The notes beneath the pieces were generated by a model. The model saw only the letters and a list, made by a program, of their open reading frames with translations. It was not told the origin of the DNA and did no database searches. 64,000 nt of DNA from Cordilura impudica. Taxonomy: Eukaryota; Arthropoda; Insecta; Diptera; Scathophagidae. Shown one piece after another: positions 11,479 to 23,419 of the stretch. The stretch lies in NCBI GenBank assembly GCA_963682025.1, contig OY821518.1, forward strand, positions 147,314,731 through 147,378,730. Direction: 5' to 3'. A program made the translations under genes and the position numbers. Position 1 is the first letter of the stretch. Every line of letters begins with the position of its first letter.

Positions 11479-12272
11479 GAAAAAAGTAATATAAAAAGAT
11501 ATTGTCCTAAAAAAGTACGTAGTTAATTACATAAAAATAAATACAAATTAGATTACCATAATTTTTTTGCAACACTTTCAATCTAAGCAGTTTTTCTTTT
11601 AACAACTCAAAATATTAAGGGAAATCATGAAAATGCTTAAAACTAACATTTGTGCAATTGCTCAAATTTGCGAGACTTGATTAATGAAGCCCCTTTTTAA
11701 ACTATTGTGCAATTTTTAATAGTTAATGTCAATTTGATAGACATGTCAAAACAAAAAATAAATTACAAAGCATAAAATTTTTATCTAACAATAAAAATTC
11801 CTGAGTAAGTAATAGGAAAAAACAAAAAAAATTTTATTCAGTAGCAGATTTATATTTCATTTCTATTTCGTATTTTTTAATTCTTTCTTCACTCTCCACT
11901 TGACGTTTTCGTATTGAAAAATCCTATATTATCACCATTTTATTTTTTGGAACAAAAGTAAACACAAAACAGCTGACTAATCAATTCCATAATTAAACAG
12001 TTCAAGTTTACGAAACTAATAGCGGTTTCTTTTCTGACAAAAATGTTACATGTTTTTCCCACTTCGCACTTCTTTTTCTCTTTTTGTGTTCTTTTCTAAT
12101 AAAATGTTAACCTTACGAAAGGGTAGCGATTCTTTTCTAAAAATGCTGCACTATAAATATGTGAAAAAGGTGAATTTTTCGCACTCTAAAAAATCAGAGG
12201 GCGAGAATAACACGATAAAACAGCTGACATTTATGTTGTTTATAAATGTGTATTTGTGCGAAGAAACAAAAA
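11479..12272. other. AT-rich unassigned sequence
   Basis: No gene or nameable repeat. Open frames such as 12050-12313 are low-complexity and run into a HINE-1 terminus. A short cagaaaagaaa-type block here resembles one near 16600 in inverse orientation, so some is probably old repeat. Confidence 0.4.
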
Positions 12273-12330
12273 AACAAGTAAGAGTGTTAAATTCGGCTGT
12301 GCCGAATCTTTGATACCCTCCACCTCGGTT
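12273..12330 (-). mobile_element. HINE-1 element, 3' terminus
   Basis: Reverse-orientation terminus: aacaagtaagagtgtt, hairpin aattcggctgtgccgaat, then tttgataccctccacc. It is almost identical to the ends at 30580-30635 and 59598-59655. The 5' end cannot be located in the sequence to its right. Confidence 0.75.
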
Positions 12331-12413
12331 TGAGTCTTGATAATAAATGTAAATGAAAAAGTAAACAATTTGTTGAACTTAATTATTTCAGCAAATTCTT
12401 TGGGTTGGTTTTC

Positions 12414-12625
12414 GTCTTTTCTATTATTTCGGATTTATTTCGGTGTTTGCTTTTTGGTCATCGTGGTTGCTGATCGGCATGCATTTAGGTTATATACCTA
12501 TATGCATGCGTTTCCGGTTATATGACATAACTTCTCGTTTAATTTAGTTTTTGTTAATTAAATAGCTCGCCTTAACCTCCATTGCAAAAGTAATGGTTGT
12601 GTAGGGTGGCTATATGCATTAAATC
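12414..12625. repeat. Right arm of the inverted repeat pair
   Basis: Inverse partner of 9100-9316. It contains ctattatttcgg, tgctgatcggcatgcattt, aggttatataccta and a ggttgtgtaggg block that mirror the left arm. Confidence 0.75.
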
Positions 12626-14468
12626 GTGCTAATTGGAGATGGCTGTAGTTTCTTTTAACTGGCCAAATATTTCTTCATTGCGGCCATATAGGTCGGATGG
12701 AGAAACAAAATAATAACCAAAAAAAAACTCTCTCAATTTTTTTATTAAAATACTGCCATATTTGGAAAACATAGAGAATAAATTTATAATAATAAATAAT
12801 CAAATTAGGGATGCCAAACGCAAAAAACCAAATTTCCCAAACATTTTAAATGAAATAATTTGTTATCTTTATTTTCTGAAAAACTTCATATATTCATCCA
12901 AAAAAAATTGTGAAAAATAATATATGTATAAATAACATTCTCATAAAATTGCGTTTATTTATGTAACAATTTTTATGTTCGCAATTCTTAAATATCATTT
13001 GAGGTTTTCTAAAATTCACTGAATTTAAATTAATGTTTTCTGTAGTGCGAATTCAACGATCCGACAGAATTTCAACGATCCGACAATCGCAGAATATATC
13101 GACAGCTATTGTTGTTTGCACTGAGGATTAAGTGATTCACTAAGTACACACATCTTAACGACAGTCGACAAATCTATTTTTTTTATTTATTTAAATTGCA
13201 AACGAGTGGCATCTCTGTTAAAATAAGCGAAAAATACAAAGAATAGAAAAAAAACAAATTACTTCGTGTTTGACAGGATGATTTTATGTTTATGTTTAAT
13301 ATCTCTATTTTTTTTACTAATATTTCTGTTATTTATTTGAAAATGAAATAATTAATTGAATATGCTATTTAATTTCTTTATTTATATAAAAAAGTTTTTT
13401 AATAGAAACAAAATATTTTCACTATTTTATGATTTTTATTTGTGTATGACGACACTTCAACCTAAAAATTTAAGTTTTTATCGATTGAATAAACAACACA
13501 AAAATGGTTGTCGTTCAGATAACAACAACAGCTGACTTTAACAATAGCGAATATCGTTTAAAAATTTTACTGATAATTTTGCAATTTTCTTTTTTTAACG
13601 ATTCGACTATCGTTAAAAGAAGTTACTGAATCGCAGTACTGAAAAGCTATTAATTTCTCCTGAATGTCAATATTTTTTTTAAATGTAAAAATTTTTGAAT
13701 GTAAACATAGGTATTTGGTGTTTTTTTTTTTTTTTTGGAATTTCAATTTGTGGTTAACGAATAAAATTTATATATTAAAGATGCAATTGATGTCTTCTAA
13801 ATTTAAAATTATAATTTCCGACGTTTTGATATGATTTTCTGAAATTCAATTAATTGTAATTTATAATTGGAAATTTTTAATTCCAGTTTTTAGAATTGAT
13901 ATTTTCTTAAATTTGAATGGAAAAATTAAAAAGTGCAATTTTGTATTTATGTGAATAATGATGCTTTAGTAATTATAAACAATTTTTAAAAAATAGATGT
14001 AATCGCAATCAGATATTTTGTAGGTAAAGCAGAATAATAATTCTATATAACTATGTAGAACTGTTTTGAAAGCAAAAAACTCAATGATGAACTCGGTAAC
14101 TATTTTGTAAAGACAACAAAAAGTTAATATGCCAAACTTATTATCATATTTGTAAAAGAATAATGAAAATACGTATGAAATAAAAGACCAGCCCGTGTAT
14201 ACTCTTAACATTGTTCTGTATGATATCCAGTTGAAAATATTAACATTCGTGTTAATATAGAAATAACTATTGCAAAGCTAATTAGAACAAACAAAAATTG
14301 TGGCGCCATCTACTGTGGCATAGTCACGCTGAGCAAAATGAAGTGACACTCTGTTAATGCAAAAGAAATGTATTTTCCCTCAACAAAATATTGCAGAATT
14401 TTATGTAAATAAAATAATATACCGACTTATTTCTAACATGCAGTTGTTATGGATATACATATATAATA
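12626..14468. other. Long gene-free AT-rich interval
   Basis: No convincing gene. Two caacgatccgaca copies sit side by side at about 13052 and 13072. Relics of the 21-bp minisatellite unit occur near 13002-13030 and 13828-13850. A poly-T run is at 13720-13736. The 81-codon minus-strand frame at 13966-14211 is compositionally biased and not supported. Confidence 0.45.
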
Positions 14469-15395
14469 AAGGGTGATTTTTTAGCTATTATCTTTTTGGC
14501 AACACTGGTTTAAACAGCTGGCGCACGTTTCGTGTTTTGTTTCATTGTCAAACATCTTCAGTTTGGTCTATAATTTAACCATGAATCGTCTTACAAACGA
14601 ACAACGCTTGCAAGTTATTGAATTTTACTATCAAAATGCGTGCTCTGTCAAGAAAGTTCTTCGCGCGCTTCTTCCATTTTATGGTCAGTTTAATCGATCC
14701 ACTGAAGCGGCTATTCGGGCTATTGTGACTAAATTTCGCACCAAATTTACATTGTTGGACATTAAACCGCCAACACGCTTACGTAGAGTGCGAACTGAAG
14801 AAAATATCGCAGCTGTATCGGCCAGTGTTAATGATGACCATCAATTATCGATTCGTCGCCGTTCGCAGCAATTGGGCCTCTGTTACTGTTATATCCAACT
14901 TTTTTTGCCCAAAATGCAAGAGCTTGACTTGCATGACATGTGGATTCAACAAGACGGTGCCACATGCCACACAGCACGCGCAACAATGGACTTATTGAGA
15001 GGCGAGTTCGGTAAACATTTTATTTCACGCTCGGGAACGGTCAATTGGCCGCCTAGATCGTGCGATTTAACGCCTTTAAACTATTTTTTGTGGGGCTATG
15101 TTAAAGCTCATGTCTATACAGACAATCCTGCTTCAATTGACGCATTGGAAGACAACATTGAAGCATTTATTCGTGAGATACCGGCCGAAATTTTGGAAAG
15201 GGTATGCCAAAATTGGACTAAGCGGATGGACCATTTGAGGCGCAGTCACGGTCAACATTTGCATGAAATAATCTTCAAACATTAAATTATATGGACCGTT
15301 CTATCGATTCAAATAAAGATTTCATGCATTTTTCTGAATTTTATGTGTTTTTTTTTTTTGGAAAACTTTCCTATAGCTCTTAAAAAATCACCCTT
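14469..15395 (+). mobile_element. mariner element with internal deletion (rosa-like)
   Basis: Termini aagggtgattttttagc and its inverse gctcttaaaaaatcaccctt are flanked by TA (14467-14468 and 15396-15397), the target duplication of Tc1/mariner elements. Length is 927 bp against 1306 bp for the complete relative at 32880-34185. The missing part is internal, so both ends needed for mobilisation are still present. Confidence 0.92.
14581..15285 (+). CDS. Internally deleted mariner transposase ORF, in frame
   Basis: The start is placed at the ATG of MNRLTNEQRL, matching the complete copy; the frame stays open 12 codons further upstream (14545). The first ~100 residues carry the paired helix-turn-helix DNA-binding region. 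The sequence then jumps, without a frameshift, from QLGLCY to FLPKMQELDL, removing what corresponds to residues ~103-234 of the complete protein, including the first catalytic Asp (SDEAH). The later motifs remain: QQDGATCHTA, and CDLTPLN where the complete copy has CDLTPLD. So the second Asp is kept but the DD41D third Asp is Asn here. It cannot be a transposase. If expressed it would keep end-binding, a state known to interfere with intact transposase in mariner systems (inference). Confidence 0.85.
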   Translation: MNRLTNEQRLQVIEFYYQNACSVKKVLRALLPFYGQFNRSTEAAIRAIVTKFRTKFTLLDIKPPTRLRRVRTEENIAAVSASVNDDHQLSIRRRSQQLGLCYCYIQLFLPKMQELDLHDMWIQQDGATCHTARATMDLLRGEFGKHFISRSGTVNWPPRSCDLTPLNYFLWGYVKAHVYTDNPASIDALEDNIEAFIREIPAEILERVCQNWTKRMDHLRRSHGQHLHEIIFKH

Positions 15396-15749
15396 TATAT
15401 GTATATTATTTGTATTATTTAATAAGTTTATAAAAATTTATAAATAAATTTATACATAAAATTTTTTTTTTTTTTGCTATATTTACATTGTTTTTTTTTT
15501 TATTAACAACTAGGTATTTTAACATTATTTGCTTTAGATGTTGGTGAATTTTTACTCCCTTTATATTAACTCGTAGTGTCTGCTTGTCGAAAAAATTTTG
15601 GATCGATTTTAACCAATTTCCCGTGAGCTTTTCGATCTGAAATTTTGCAGGCAGGCTCGTGGTAATAACAGAAATGATCTAACAAATTTTTAGAGTGATG
15701 CCAAAACAATGGAAACTTTTAATACCAGAGTTAATAAAAAAAAAGTACA
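15396..15749. other. AT-rich spacer
   Basis: Poly-T tracts and no gene. At about 15697-15730 the block caatggaaacttttaatacc resembles a stretch near 17115-17150 inside the Tc1 element, so a Tc1-related fragment may be present. Confidence 0.4.
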
Positions 15750-16341
15750 AAGGGTTAGTTTTTATTATATTATTACCACAACGACCACAAAAACAACAAG
15801 TCCAGCTATGACAACAACACAACATTTAGAATAACAACAAGAACAATATAGAAACATCATATTTTTCATTTTTTTTTTAATTTTCAGAGATTTCCCTAGA
15901 CCTGTTCCACCGATTTTAATGATTTTTGAAACAGAAATCTTCCCATGAATTTGGTGAATCATTCTCACTAAAAATGATCACTGTAGCTGCACTATTCAGG
16001 GCGGGATCGTGACAAAAACAACATAGAAAATTATATTTTTTCAAGACTTTTTTTAATTTTTCATTTAAATCTCGGGCCCTAATCGGCCGATTTGGACGAT
16101 TTTAGCAAACTTTTCAGGATGTTAGTAAATCATTTTTTATGTCAACGAGCACCCTAGCTGCCCGATTGTTGCCGTCTTCGTGATTTCCACAAACGGACAG
16201 ACGGACATCGTTATATCAACTCCGGTTGTTATAAGGATCACAAATATATATATTTTATGGGGTCCAAAATTTTTTTTCTAATTATTACAAACGGAATGAC
16301 AAACTTATACATACCCTCTGCACACTGGAGATGAGGGTATA
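15750..16341 (-). mobile_element. HINE-1-like element, 5' end on the right
   Basis: Right end reads ctctgcacactggagatgagggtat, the inverse of an ATACCCTC-type 5' terminus. Inside are gtcattccgt in inverse form (acggaatgacaaact), a short gacagacggac tract, and the cgttatatcaac core. It is closely related to 62440-62979 (shared accacaaaaacaaca, agctatgacaa, gtgaatcattctca, gagcaccct). No hairpin 3' terminus was found. Non-coding. Confidence 0.75.
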
Positions 16342-16936
16342 AAAATAAGGAAAATTGTAATTTTTATTGTTTTATTTAAAATAAATTATTAATATGGAAA
16401 ATATGAATGTTTTTTTTTAGTTTTTATTTTTCCTTTTTGGTGTCCAAGAATAAAAATATCAACAAAATCAGCTGTTCATTAAAAAAGTGTTGCATAGTTG
16501 TAATTTTATGTTCTATTCTGACTACTAAAAATGCATCAACTTTGATTTGTGAGGCAAACATTATAAAAATGTAACATTATAAAGTGTAACATTTTTTTTT
16601 TTTCAGAAAAGAAAACGCCATAAATTGTCTGGCAAATTTACAAGAGTTGTGCAGTTGAATTTTGAAACAATTTTTGACAGTTCATTTGCGAGAGTGGAGA
16701 AATGCGCAGTTTGCACAGTTTACCAGGGTTTTAAGCGGTATCATGAGTATTTTTTTTTTTAATTTTCATACTAAACGTTTTTTAACTTGGAAACTTTTTA
16801 AATTTCACTATCTTTTCATTTTTTTATACAATTTATCATGTATTGATATATGTTTTGTAGAAAAACTCTCATTTTAGGAAGCTTAAGAAAAGTTAAGAAA
16901 ATTTTATTCAACCCTGCCTCCAAAACAATATACACA
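16342..16936. other. AT-rich spacer, no gene
   Basis: Poly-T tracts near 16412 and 16590. The small frame at 16662-16877 lacks any protein signature. Confidence 0.4.
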
Positions 16937-17285
16937 TATAGTGGCTGACAATACATTGGAAACTTTTACAAAATTCTGAATTTGCATATTTTGCTTTTTA
17001 ACAACTTTGCGTTATGTCGTAAAATATTTTTCGCGAATTCACTCTTTGTATCGAAAGATAACAAATTTGTTACAAAAAATACATTTAAAAAAAATATTTT
17101 GTTAGTGATGAGAAAATTATGGAAACTTTTATAATTCAATACTAGAGTTGACTAAAACAAAATAATTGAAGATGGTATAAAAGAAAATGTATAAAATATT
17201 ATCCATTATTTAAATATTTATAGTTTCAGATATTTTCTTTCAACTGTTTTTAAAATATTATTATAAAATAATAGGGTTAAAAACC

Positions 17286-18770
17286 ATGAAAATATATAAG
17301 TTTACTGCTGGTCTTAAGCAAAAGAAAATTTGTGCGAATAATTCTATGGAATAAATCCAAATTTCAAAAATTATCAGGAAATATCGTGAAAGAGGCATCG
17401 TGAAGAGGTGACGACTCAACAGCAAGAGAGTTTAAAAAATGTCAAAAAAATGCTACCTAAATGGTCATTAACAATCTGAAACTAAAACAGGTAAGATAAT
17501 TATAGTCCGTCTAGAACGACTATACGATACCCTATACCATCGGTCTAACTAATTGGATATAGAAAATAAGCATAAACCAAATTTGAGTGGCATTGTTATT
17601 AATTTTTTGGCTGCAGATATGAAAAAGTTCATATCGGATGCTATATCTATATGGGGACTAGGCCCAAAAATGGACCGATCCTGACCCTGTTTGGTAAAGT
17701 CTCTTGTATTTTGCAAAAATATATACAAAAAAAATTTGAGAAGAATCAGTGCAATATTTTTGTTTTTTGATAGCTTTAAGTGAAGATCGGGAAGCAGCTC
17801 TATATGGGGCCTATAACTAAGAATTATCCTATAGGCATTACTTTTGGACTACTTATTAATGGATATAATAAACACATACAAACCCAATTTGACTGAGATC
17901 TACATGATAATTTGGATCTTATGGCAATTCATGTCGATTTCTTAGGGGTCATTTGTATGGGGACTAGGTCTGAACATGAACCGAATTTCACCAATTTCAA
18001 CAGTGTTCATCCTATGGCCGATAAAAGCTTATATACCAAATTTCATCAAAATATAAACCTTGATTACAAGGTTTACATGGACACACACGGACGGACGGAC
18101 GGACGGACATCGCTAAATCGACTCAGTTAGTGATCCTGAGTCGATCGGTATAATAAAAGATGGATCTAGGTCAAATAGTTTTGGTAGTTACAAACAGCAG
18201 CACAAAGTCATTATACCCAAACCACATATAGGTATAGGGTATAAATGTGGGCTCGAACTGTTTCCCGACGAGCAATTGAGGCTGATCTTGGTTATTATCG
18301 TCCTGTAAAGCAACTACAGATATTACAGAAATATTGTCTGGCAGGCATACATTTTGTTAAAGAATACATGGAATAATAAAGATGGAATTGGAATGCTGTT
18401 CTCTTTTCAGGTAAGTTCAGGTATTATTAAAGAGCTCGTGAACTAAGGACATTTGTACGACGATTGAAGAGAAAAAGATACAACTAAAATTGTTGAGTTT
18501 GGCGGTAGCAATATTATGGTATGGGGTTGCTTTTCAGCTCAAGGAATAGATCCACTTCATGTAGTAAGTTAAATTGGAATTGGCGTACCATAGAGAATCT
18601 ATGAGAAATGGTGCAAAAATACGGACACAAAATTACACAAACAAGGCAGTTCTCATAGAGGCAGTTAATTCAGAGTGGCAAAAATTTCAATGGATATTAT
18701 CGACAGTTTAATTGATGTGCGTGTCTCGGCGTAGTGAAGGAGTACTAAAGAATATAGGGAAAGTTCTCAC
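17286..18770 (+). pseudogene. Tc1 transposase pseudogene, interrupted
   Basis: From ATG at 17286 the frame gives MKIYKFTAGLKQKK and, after a stop, ISKIIRKYRERGIVKR, the paired-type DNA-binding region of Tc1 transposases. The HINE-2 element then intervenes. On the far side the reading resumes with ARTVSRRAIEADLGYYRPV and later an FGGSNIMVWGCFSAQG-like block (around 18500), the conserved stretch before the second catalytic Asp. Stops and frameshifts are numerous. Dead copy. Confidence 0.85.
17486..18254 (-). mobile_element. HINE-2 element
   Basis: Its 3' end is on the left: aacaggtaagataattat, then the near-palindrome agtccgtctagaacgact, then atacgataccctatacc. The 5' end on the right is ggtatagggtataaa. 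Between them are tcatatcggatgctatatct, a (GGAC)n tract at about 18089-18108 and the cggtataataaa block. The palindrome carries two changes, so this copy is older than those at 36843 and 50337. Small ORFs in it (17912-18130) are by-products of the GGAC repeat. Confidence 0.88.
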
Positions 18771-18811
18771 CTATTGTACAATAAAGGTTTCCAGTGTTTT
18801 GTCAACTATAT

Positions 18812-18967
18812 AGAAATGAGCAGTTTGTTATTTTATTTCTGATATTAAGCTATTTTATGTTAATATTTCTTCCATTTTCAACGCACTATGTTAATTGTAA
18901 ATAAAACAAAAAGTTTTCAGAGTATATTCTGAATTTTTCTTTATTATGATAGAAGTATCTATGGCAA
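18812..18967. other. Short spacer
   Basis: AT-rich; probably 3' untranslated DNA of the mariner relic to its right. Confidence 0.3.
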
Positions 18968-19487
18968 TTATGTTTGAAATAAAATGTCGGCAAAGTGCTT
19001 GCCACGGCTTCGGTGGGACACCTCTATTCGATGGTCCATATTTTCGATGACGCTGAGACATAATTGAGCATCAATGTCGTTAATGTGCCGAATTGTCTAA
19101 TCTTTTAGCACTTGAATTGTTCCTTGCTTATTTAAGTACAATTTTTCTTTTAAATATCCCCAAAGAAAGAAGTCCAACGGTGCCAAGACATGTGATCTTG
19201 AAGGCCAATTGACATCGCCACGATGTTAGATAACGCGGCCATTGAATTTCTCGCCCTAAGGAGCCGTTGTTTCGTTGGATGTGTGGCAAGTGGCACAGTC
19301 CTGTTGGAGCCATATAAAGTCCAGATCCATATCCTCAATTTCTGGTCAAGAAAGTCCGTTATCATTTGGTCGATTATGTAGACCAAAAAAATCACGCAGT
19401 ACACGAAATGGATTTTTGATTTGAACGCCAATTTTCATAAAAGGCTTCAACCGTCTTAAAGCGCTGCTTAATGGTGTACTTCTCCAT
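18968..19487 (-). pseudogene. mariner transposase relic with internal deletion
   Basis: The minus strand starts at the ATG of MEKYTIKQRFKTVEAFYEN (19487), the standard mariner N-terminus, then loses the middle. It resumes near the second catalytic region (a frame-shifted LQQD-like segment around 19300), then a LDFFLWGYLKEKLYLNKQ segment, and ends HFADILFQT with a stop at 18970-18968. It belongs to the same broad WPPRSCDLTPLD-type group as the other mariners here but is a separate lineage. Several stops and shifts make it dead. Terminal repeats were not delimited. Confidence 0.8.
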
Positions 19488-20150
19488 GTTTGAATTTGTC
19501 AAAGACTGACAGAAAGAAATGTGAAATAAAGTTGACTTAAATATTCTTAAATTAATATAGAGTTTTTAATTTTATGATCCAATTTATTTTTTTTTTTAAT
19601 CGCCGTTGAAGTCGTCAGAAATATAATTTGTTAGAAGTTTCTATTCTATAGTCACTCACTTTATATACTTTAACTCTCATGTTATTGTTAATTTCGCATT
19701 GAATTATGTGTCGGATATCTTGTTAATCAGATTTTATCAATTGATTTTTATTTTTATTTTTGGAAATGAATTTAAACATAATGAAAATTTTGAAAATGAG
19801 ATATATTAATCTTATAAAGCCTACAAATAACAAAATATATAAACAAATTTTTTAGAAAGTCTTTGCAATTTTTGATTTTCCTTTAATTGTTTAATAGTTT
19901 TTAAGCCCTAAAAATATTCGACTTTTGGTATTCTCAGGCCCGCTGTGTTAAAATAGACTTTCACTTTGGTCTCCTTAATAGATTTACTACTCTAAATGAA
20001 AACATCATTTTTTTTTTTAATAAAAAAACATTAAATATTATAAATACTGGCTAAAAGTGATTACGCTTAAATTGCAATGGTATTAAAATTTAAAAGTTAA
20101 GTATTACTAAGGTAATCGTACCTAACAATGGTTATAATATTGACTTAGAC
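19488..20150. other. AT-rich spacer
   Basis: No gene. A possible mariner terminal block (gaagtttctattctatag, then tcactcac) lies at about 19635-19660. Confidence 0.4.
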
Positions 20151-20216
20151 ACAGGTGAAGGGTATCAAGGATGTAGCACAGTCAAACTTAGCACTCACAC
20201 TTGTTCCATTTTTATT
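20151..20216 (+). mobile_element. HINE-1 3' terminus, degenerate
   Basis: aggtgaagggtatcaagg, then a broken hairpin (gtagcacagtcaaactta) and cactcacacttgtt align position by position with the 3' end of 30087-30635. About a quarter of positions differ, so this is an old copy. Confidence 0.6.
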
Positions 20217-22027
20217 AATATTTATTTTTAGACGATATTGACCACACAAGAAAAACACAAAAGGACATTACGATGCAATATGAAATTTTAAAAGCTCGGA
20301 TATAACGCTTTGTCAGTTGATAAAACATTTTATTTCTGATGCACTAGTGACGTTAACCCAAAATTTTAAAGATGACATTCGTAAAACATATGACACCAGC
20401 CAGATTTTGAAGTTCCGGTCTGTTGGCTTGGCCATTTGAATTTTTTGTGTAGGGTATGCTTCGTAAGGGCATCTCTGCACTATTCCGAGCTTATTTTTTA
20501 ATTCATTGTTTCTTTATTTAATTGTTTCTATATCTTTTTATCGCTGAGGAAAATTTTAATTCATTTGATTATTAAAAACTGTTCTAATTATTAATAACAA
20601 GAGTCAAATGGAAGAAAGTGATATAAAGTGAAAGTTAGTAAAATGATTGGAAACCCTCAATAAACTCAAAATAAACACAATATACACAAAATTATTTGAT
20701 ATATACATAAGTATACTTACACATATTTTGTACAATATTAGTGTGTGCAAATGTTGTAAACACCTAAAATATTATAAGTTGCCTATTTTACAAAGGGCTA
20801 CCTATGTACATAAGTTAATTGGCTTTGGAACGCAAACATTGCATTCAGTTCATTTGATACGAAAATAGTTGCCTTCTGCTTTTGAACGAACATTTGTATG
20901 CTTTAAATCATTTGAATAGGATCAGACTGGTTGTTTCTAAGATGTTATAAAATTCAGAATTTCCTTATAATAGCACACAGGCAATTATTGCAACAAGGAC
21001 AAATAATGTAGTAACTATAAAAAAATTTAATTTTCTAAGCATTATTTGATAGAATTATTTGATATATTGATTGAAAAAAAAAATCCAAAATTTTGTGTAT
21101 TAATATATCGATTAGTTTCGGCAAACAATAATCAGTAACTTAGGTAACTTACTTCAATAATAATAAAAAAAAAAAAAAAAAAAACTAACGACATAATAAA
21201 ATTATTTCGTTGCAAAATAAATAAATTGTCTCAACAGGTTCAACAGCTGAATAATAAATATTTTTTGGATGCTGTAGAAATTTTTGGTGCTGTTTGCTTA
21301 CGTTAGAACTAATTTAGTTATTTTGATGATTTCCAAACGATACTGTTGCTATGGTGGTGTACTACTCTCACTGAGTCACTGAGCCAGTCAACAAAACAAA
21401 CAGGCTATAAACAAATAAAACATCATCAGGATGCCACCAACAAACTAAACAACCAAGCACCACATCAAATGTATTTAACGTTTCACCACTTTTTCCTAAT
21501 AATGAGTAAATATTTACCAGTAACGTGAAGTGATGTTATCATCGTATTCTTTATACAAATATACAATCATACTGACTGGCTTCAGTTTGCCGCCATTCCA
21601 TTGGGGTGGATAAAAGAAGAGACCAGAACAAACCAACGATGGCTCTCATAAAATTTATTCCGATTGTGATGAGATAATGAGGGAAACATATTGGTAAAAC
21701 TTTACCCAAAGGCGCATTTCGTTCACTATTTAACGTTTTGATTAAGACCATCGCTATACTGCCTCTGACTTACTGGTCTTACTCTGCTCATAGTCTACGG
21801 ATGCTTATGATGATGATGATGATGATGATGGCACATGTTGTGTAATTCAACTAATCAAATAAATTATGAATAAATTTTACATGTAAATCAAGATGAGAAC
21901 TCAAGAACACAACTCACATCAGTCACAAATACCAACGCACATTTTGAACATTTGGGTGGCATTTATGCGTTTGCTATAAATTTATATGTGATCATGTTGA
22001 GCCAGACGGGAAGACGTCATTTTTGTG
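20217..22027. other. Gene-free interval with microsatellites
   Basis: No coding sequence recognised. It holds an A-run at 21169-21184 and a (GAT)n microsatellite at about 21808-21832. The frames at 20647-20868, 21346-21528 and 21551-21751 have no domain character. Confidence 0.45.
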
Positions 22028-22470
22028 AAATGAAAAAGTTCATATGGGCTGCTAATTTTATATGGGGACTATTTCAAAAATTTACCGTTTTCGACCATTA
22101 TTAGTAAACAAAATTGGAAAAAAATCTATGCAATAGCTTTATGTGGAGACTATAACTATTACTGAGTGTAAATATCATAAATAAACAAAATTCTCAGAAA
22201 AATTTATGTTAATCTCATATGGGTAATAGGTATGAGGAATGATTTTCAGCAAACTTCAATAACAACCCTCCTATGTTAAAACACCGACTTTCATATATTT
22301 ACCAGTAGTTTCATTATATGGATTACAATGATTCACATATCGACGGATAGATAGACGGACGGACGGACATTTCAAAATCGAATCAGAAAATGATTCTGAA
22401 CGATCGGTATAATAAAAAATGTTACTATGTCAAACACTTTTGGTAATTACAAACATAAAGTGTTATAGCG
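22028..22470 (-). mobile_element. HINE-2 fragment, degenerate
   Basis: aaaaagttcatatgggctgc, tatatggggact, a gacggacggacggacat tract at about 22352-22372 and gatcggtataataaaaaatg follow the HINE-2 order. The 3' palindrome is absent and the 5' end is decayed. Confidence 0.75.
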
Positions 22471-23419
22471 TATAACGTACGAAATGCAAACACCATTTTA
22501 GAATAATCATGAGTCGTACAATCATTATATCTTTGATATTTCGGTAAGACAGTCAATTGCTTTCGTTTGTTGCTCATTTTCTTTCCTAACCTTGCTTATA
22601 TAACTCGTTATATAATTCATCATATTTTAATATCTATATGTATATCAATTGTAAGTTTTATCTAAATGATTTCCCTTGAATAATAATTTTTTTCATTTTA
22701 ATTAATTCAGTTTAAGGAAAATGAACGATTAAGATGATGAAGTAAGAATTTAGATTGTTCGCCGCTTTCATGCATTCGAAACTGTTATTTTCATCCAAAC
22801 ACAGGTTCGACGGACCACGGGGTCAGTGAAAATTATTTTTAAAAGACATTAAAAAATAAATATGTAATATTTTTCAAATGAACAAACAAAAAGCTTCTAT
22901 GAATTAATATAAAAGTTATTTGAGTTTCTTAATGCAGCAGCCACCCTGTGTTTAAATTTTTTTTTTAAATACACGTACGTACATGTATTAAGGCTGCCAT
23001 AGTATATATATTTTAGAATGAGGTTAGAAAATAACTTCTGTAAAAAAACTGGATATAGATAGTGGAAGAAGCCTGGCCAGTTGCACACTAGTTCGATGTT
23101 AGCTATTACATAAAATTTAAATATAACAATATGTTATTAACAAAATTATTAAATGCATCTGGATCGCCAATGGAAGTCAATGTCCAATGTTTTATATTTC
23201 TAAGCCCTCCTACCATTTAATCTTCCTTCAATAACACTGTACAACAGCCCTTCTGGCGGGGGTGAGAAATTCTAAATCGAGCTGAAAGTACTAGGACAGT
23301 ATAGTAAAATCTCCAAAGGTTTTGGCCAAACGATTTAATGAACTTATGATGAGACTTAAAAGCACTGTAAGTACTCGTTTTTTGTAACGCGTATTCACAA
23401 AAAAAAAGGTTTAGTAAAA
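22471..23419. other. Gene-free interval
   Basis: No supported gene. The minus-strand frames at 22897-23088 and 23217-23435 have no recognisable motifs; the right part is probably 5' DNA of the mariner relic that follows. Confidence 0.4.

Larger units (their letters stand above)
16937..18811 (+). mobile_element. Tc1-like element, split by a HINE-2 insertion
   Basis: Left terminus tatagtggctgacaatac followed by attggaaactttt pairs with the right terminus aaaggtttccagtgttttg then tcaactata, giving Tc1-like inverted ends with the usual GGAAAC block. Subtracting the HINE-2 copy (17486-18254) leaves about 1.1 kb. Exact ends are uncertain by a few bases because the flanks are TA-rich. Confidence 0.8.

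Noticed and set aside
9100..12625. The inverted arms as LTRs of the Gypsy remnant
   Set aside because: LTRs are direct repeats; these are inverted.
21801..21835. (GAT)n tract as a regulatory site
   Set aside because: Ordinary microsatellite with no gene nearby.
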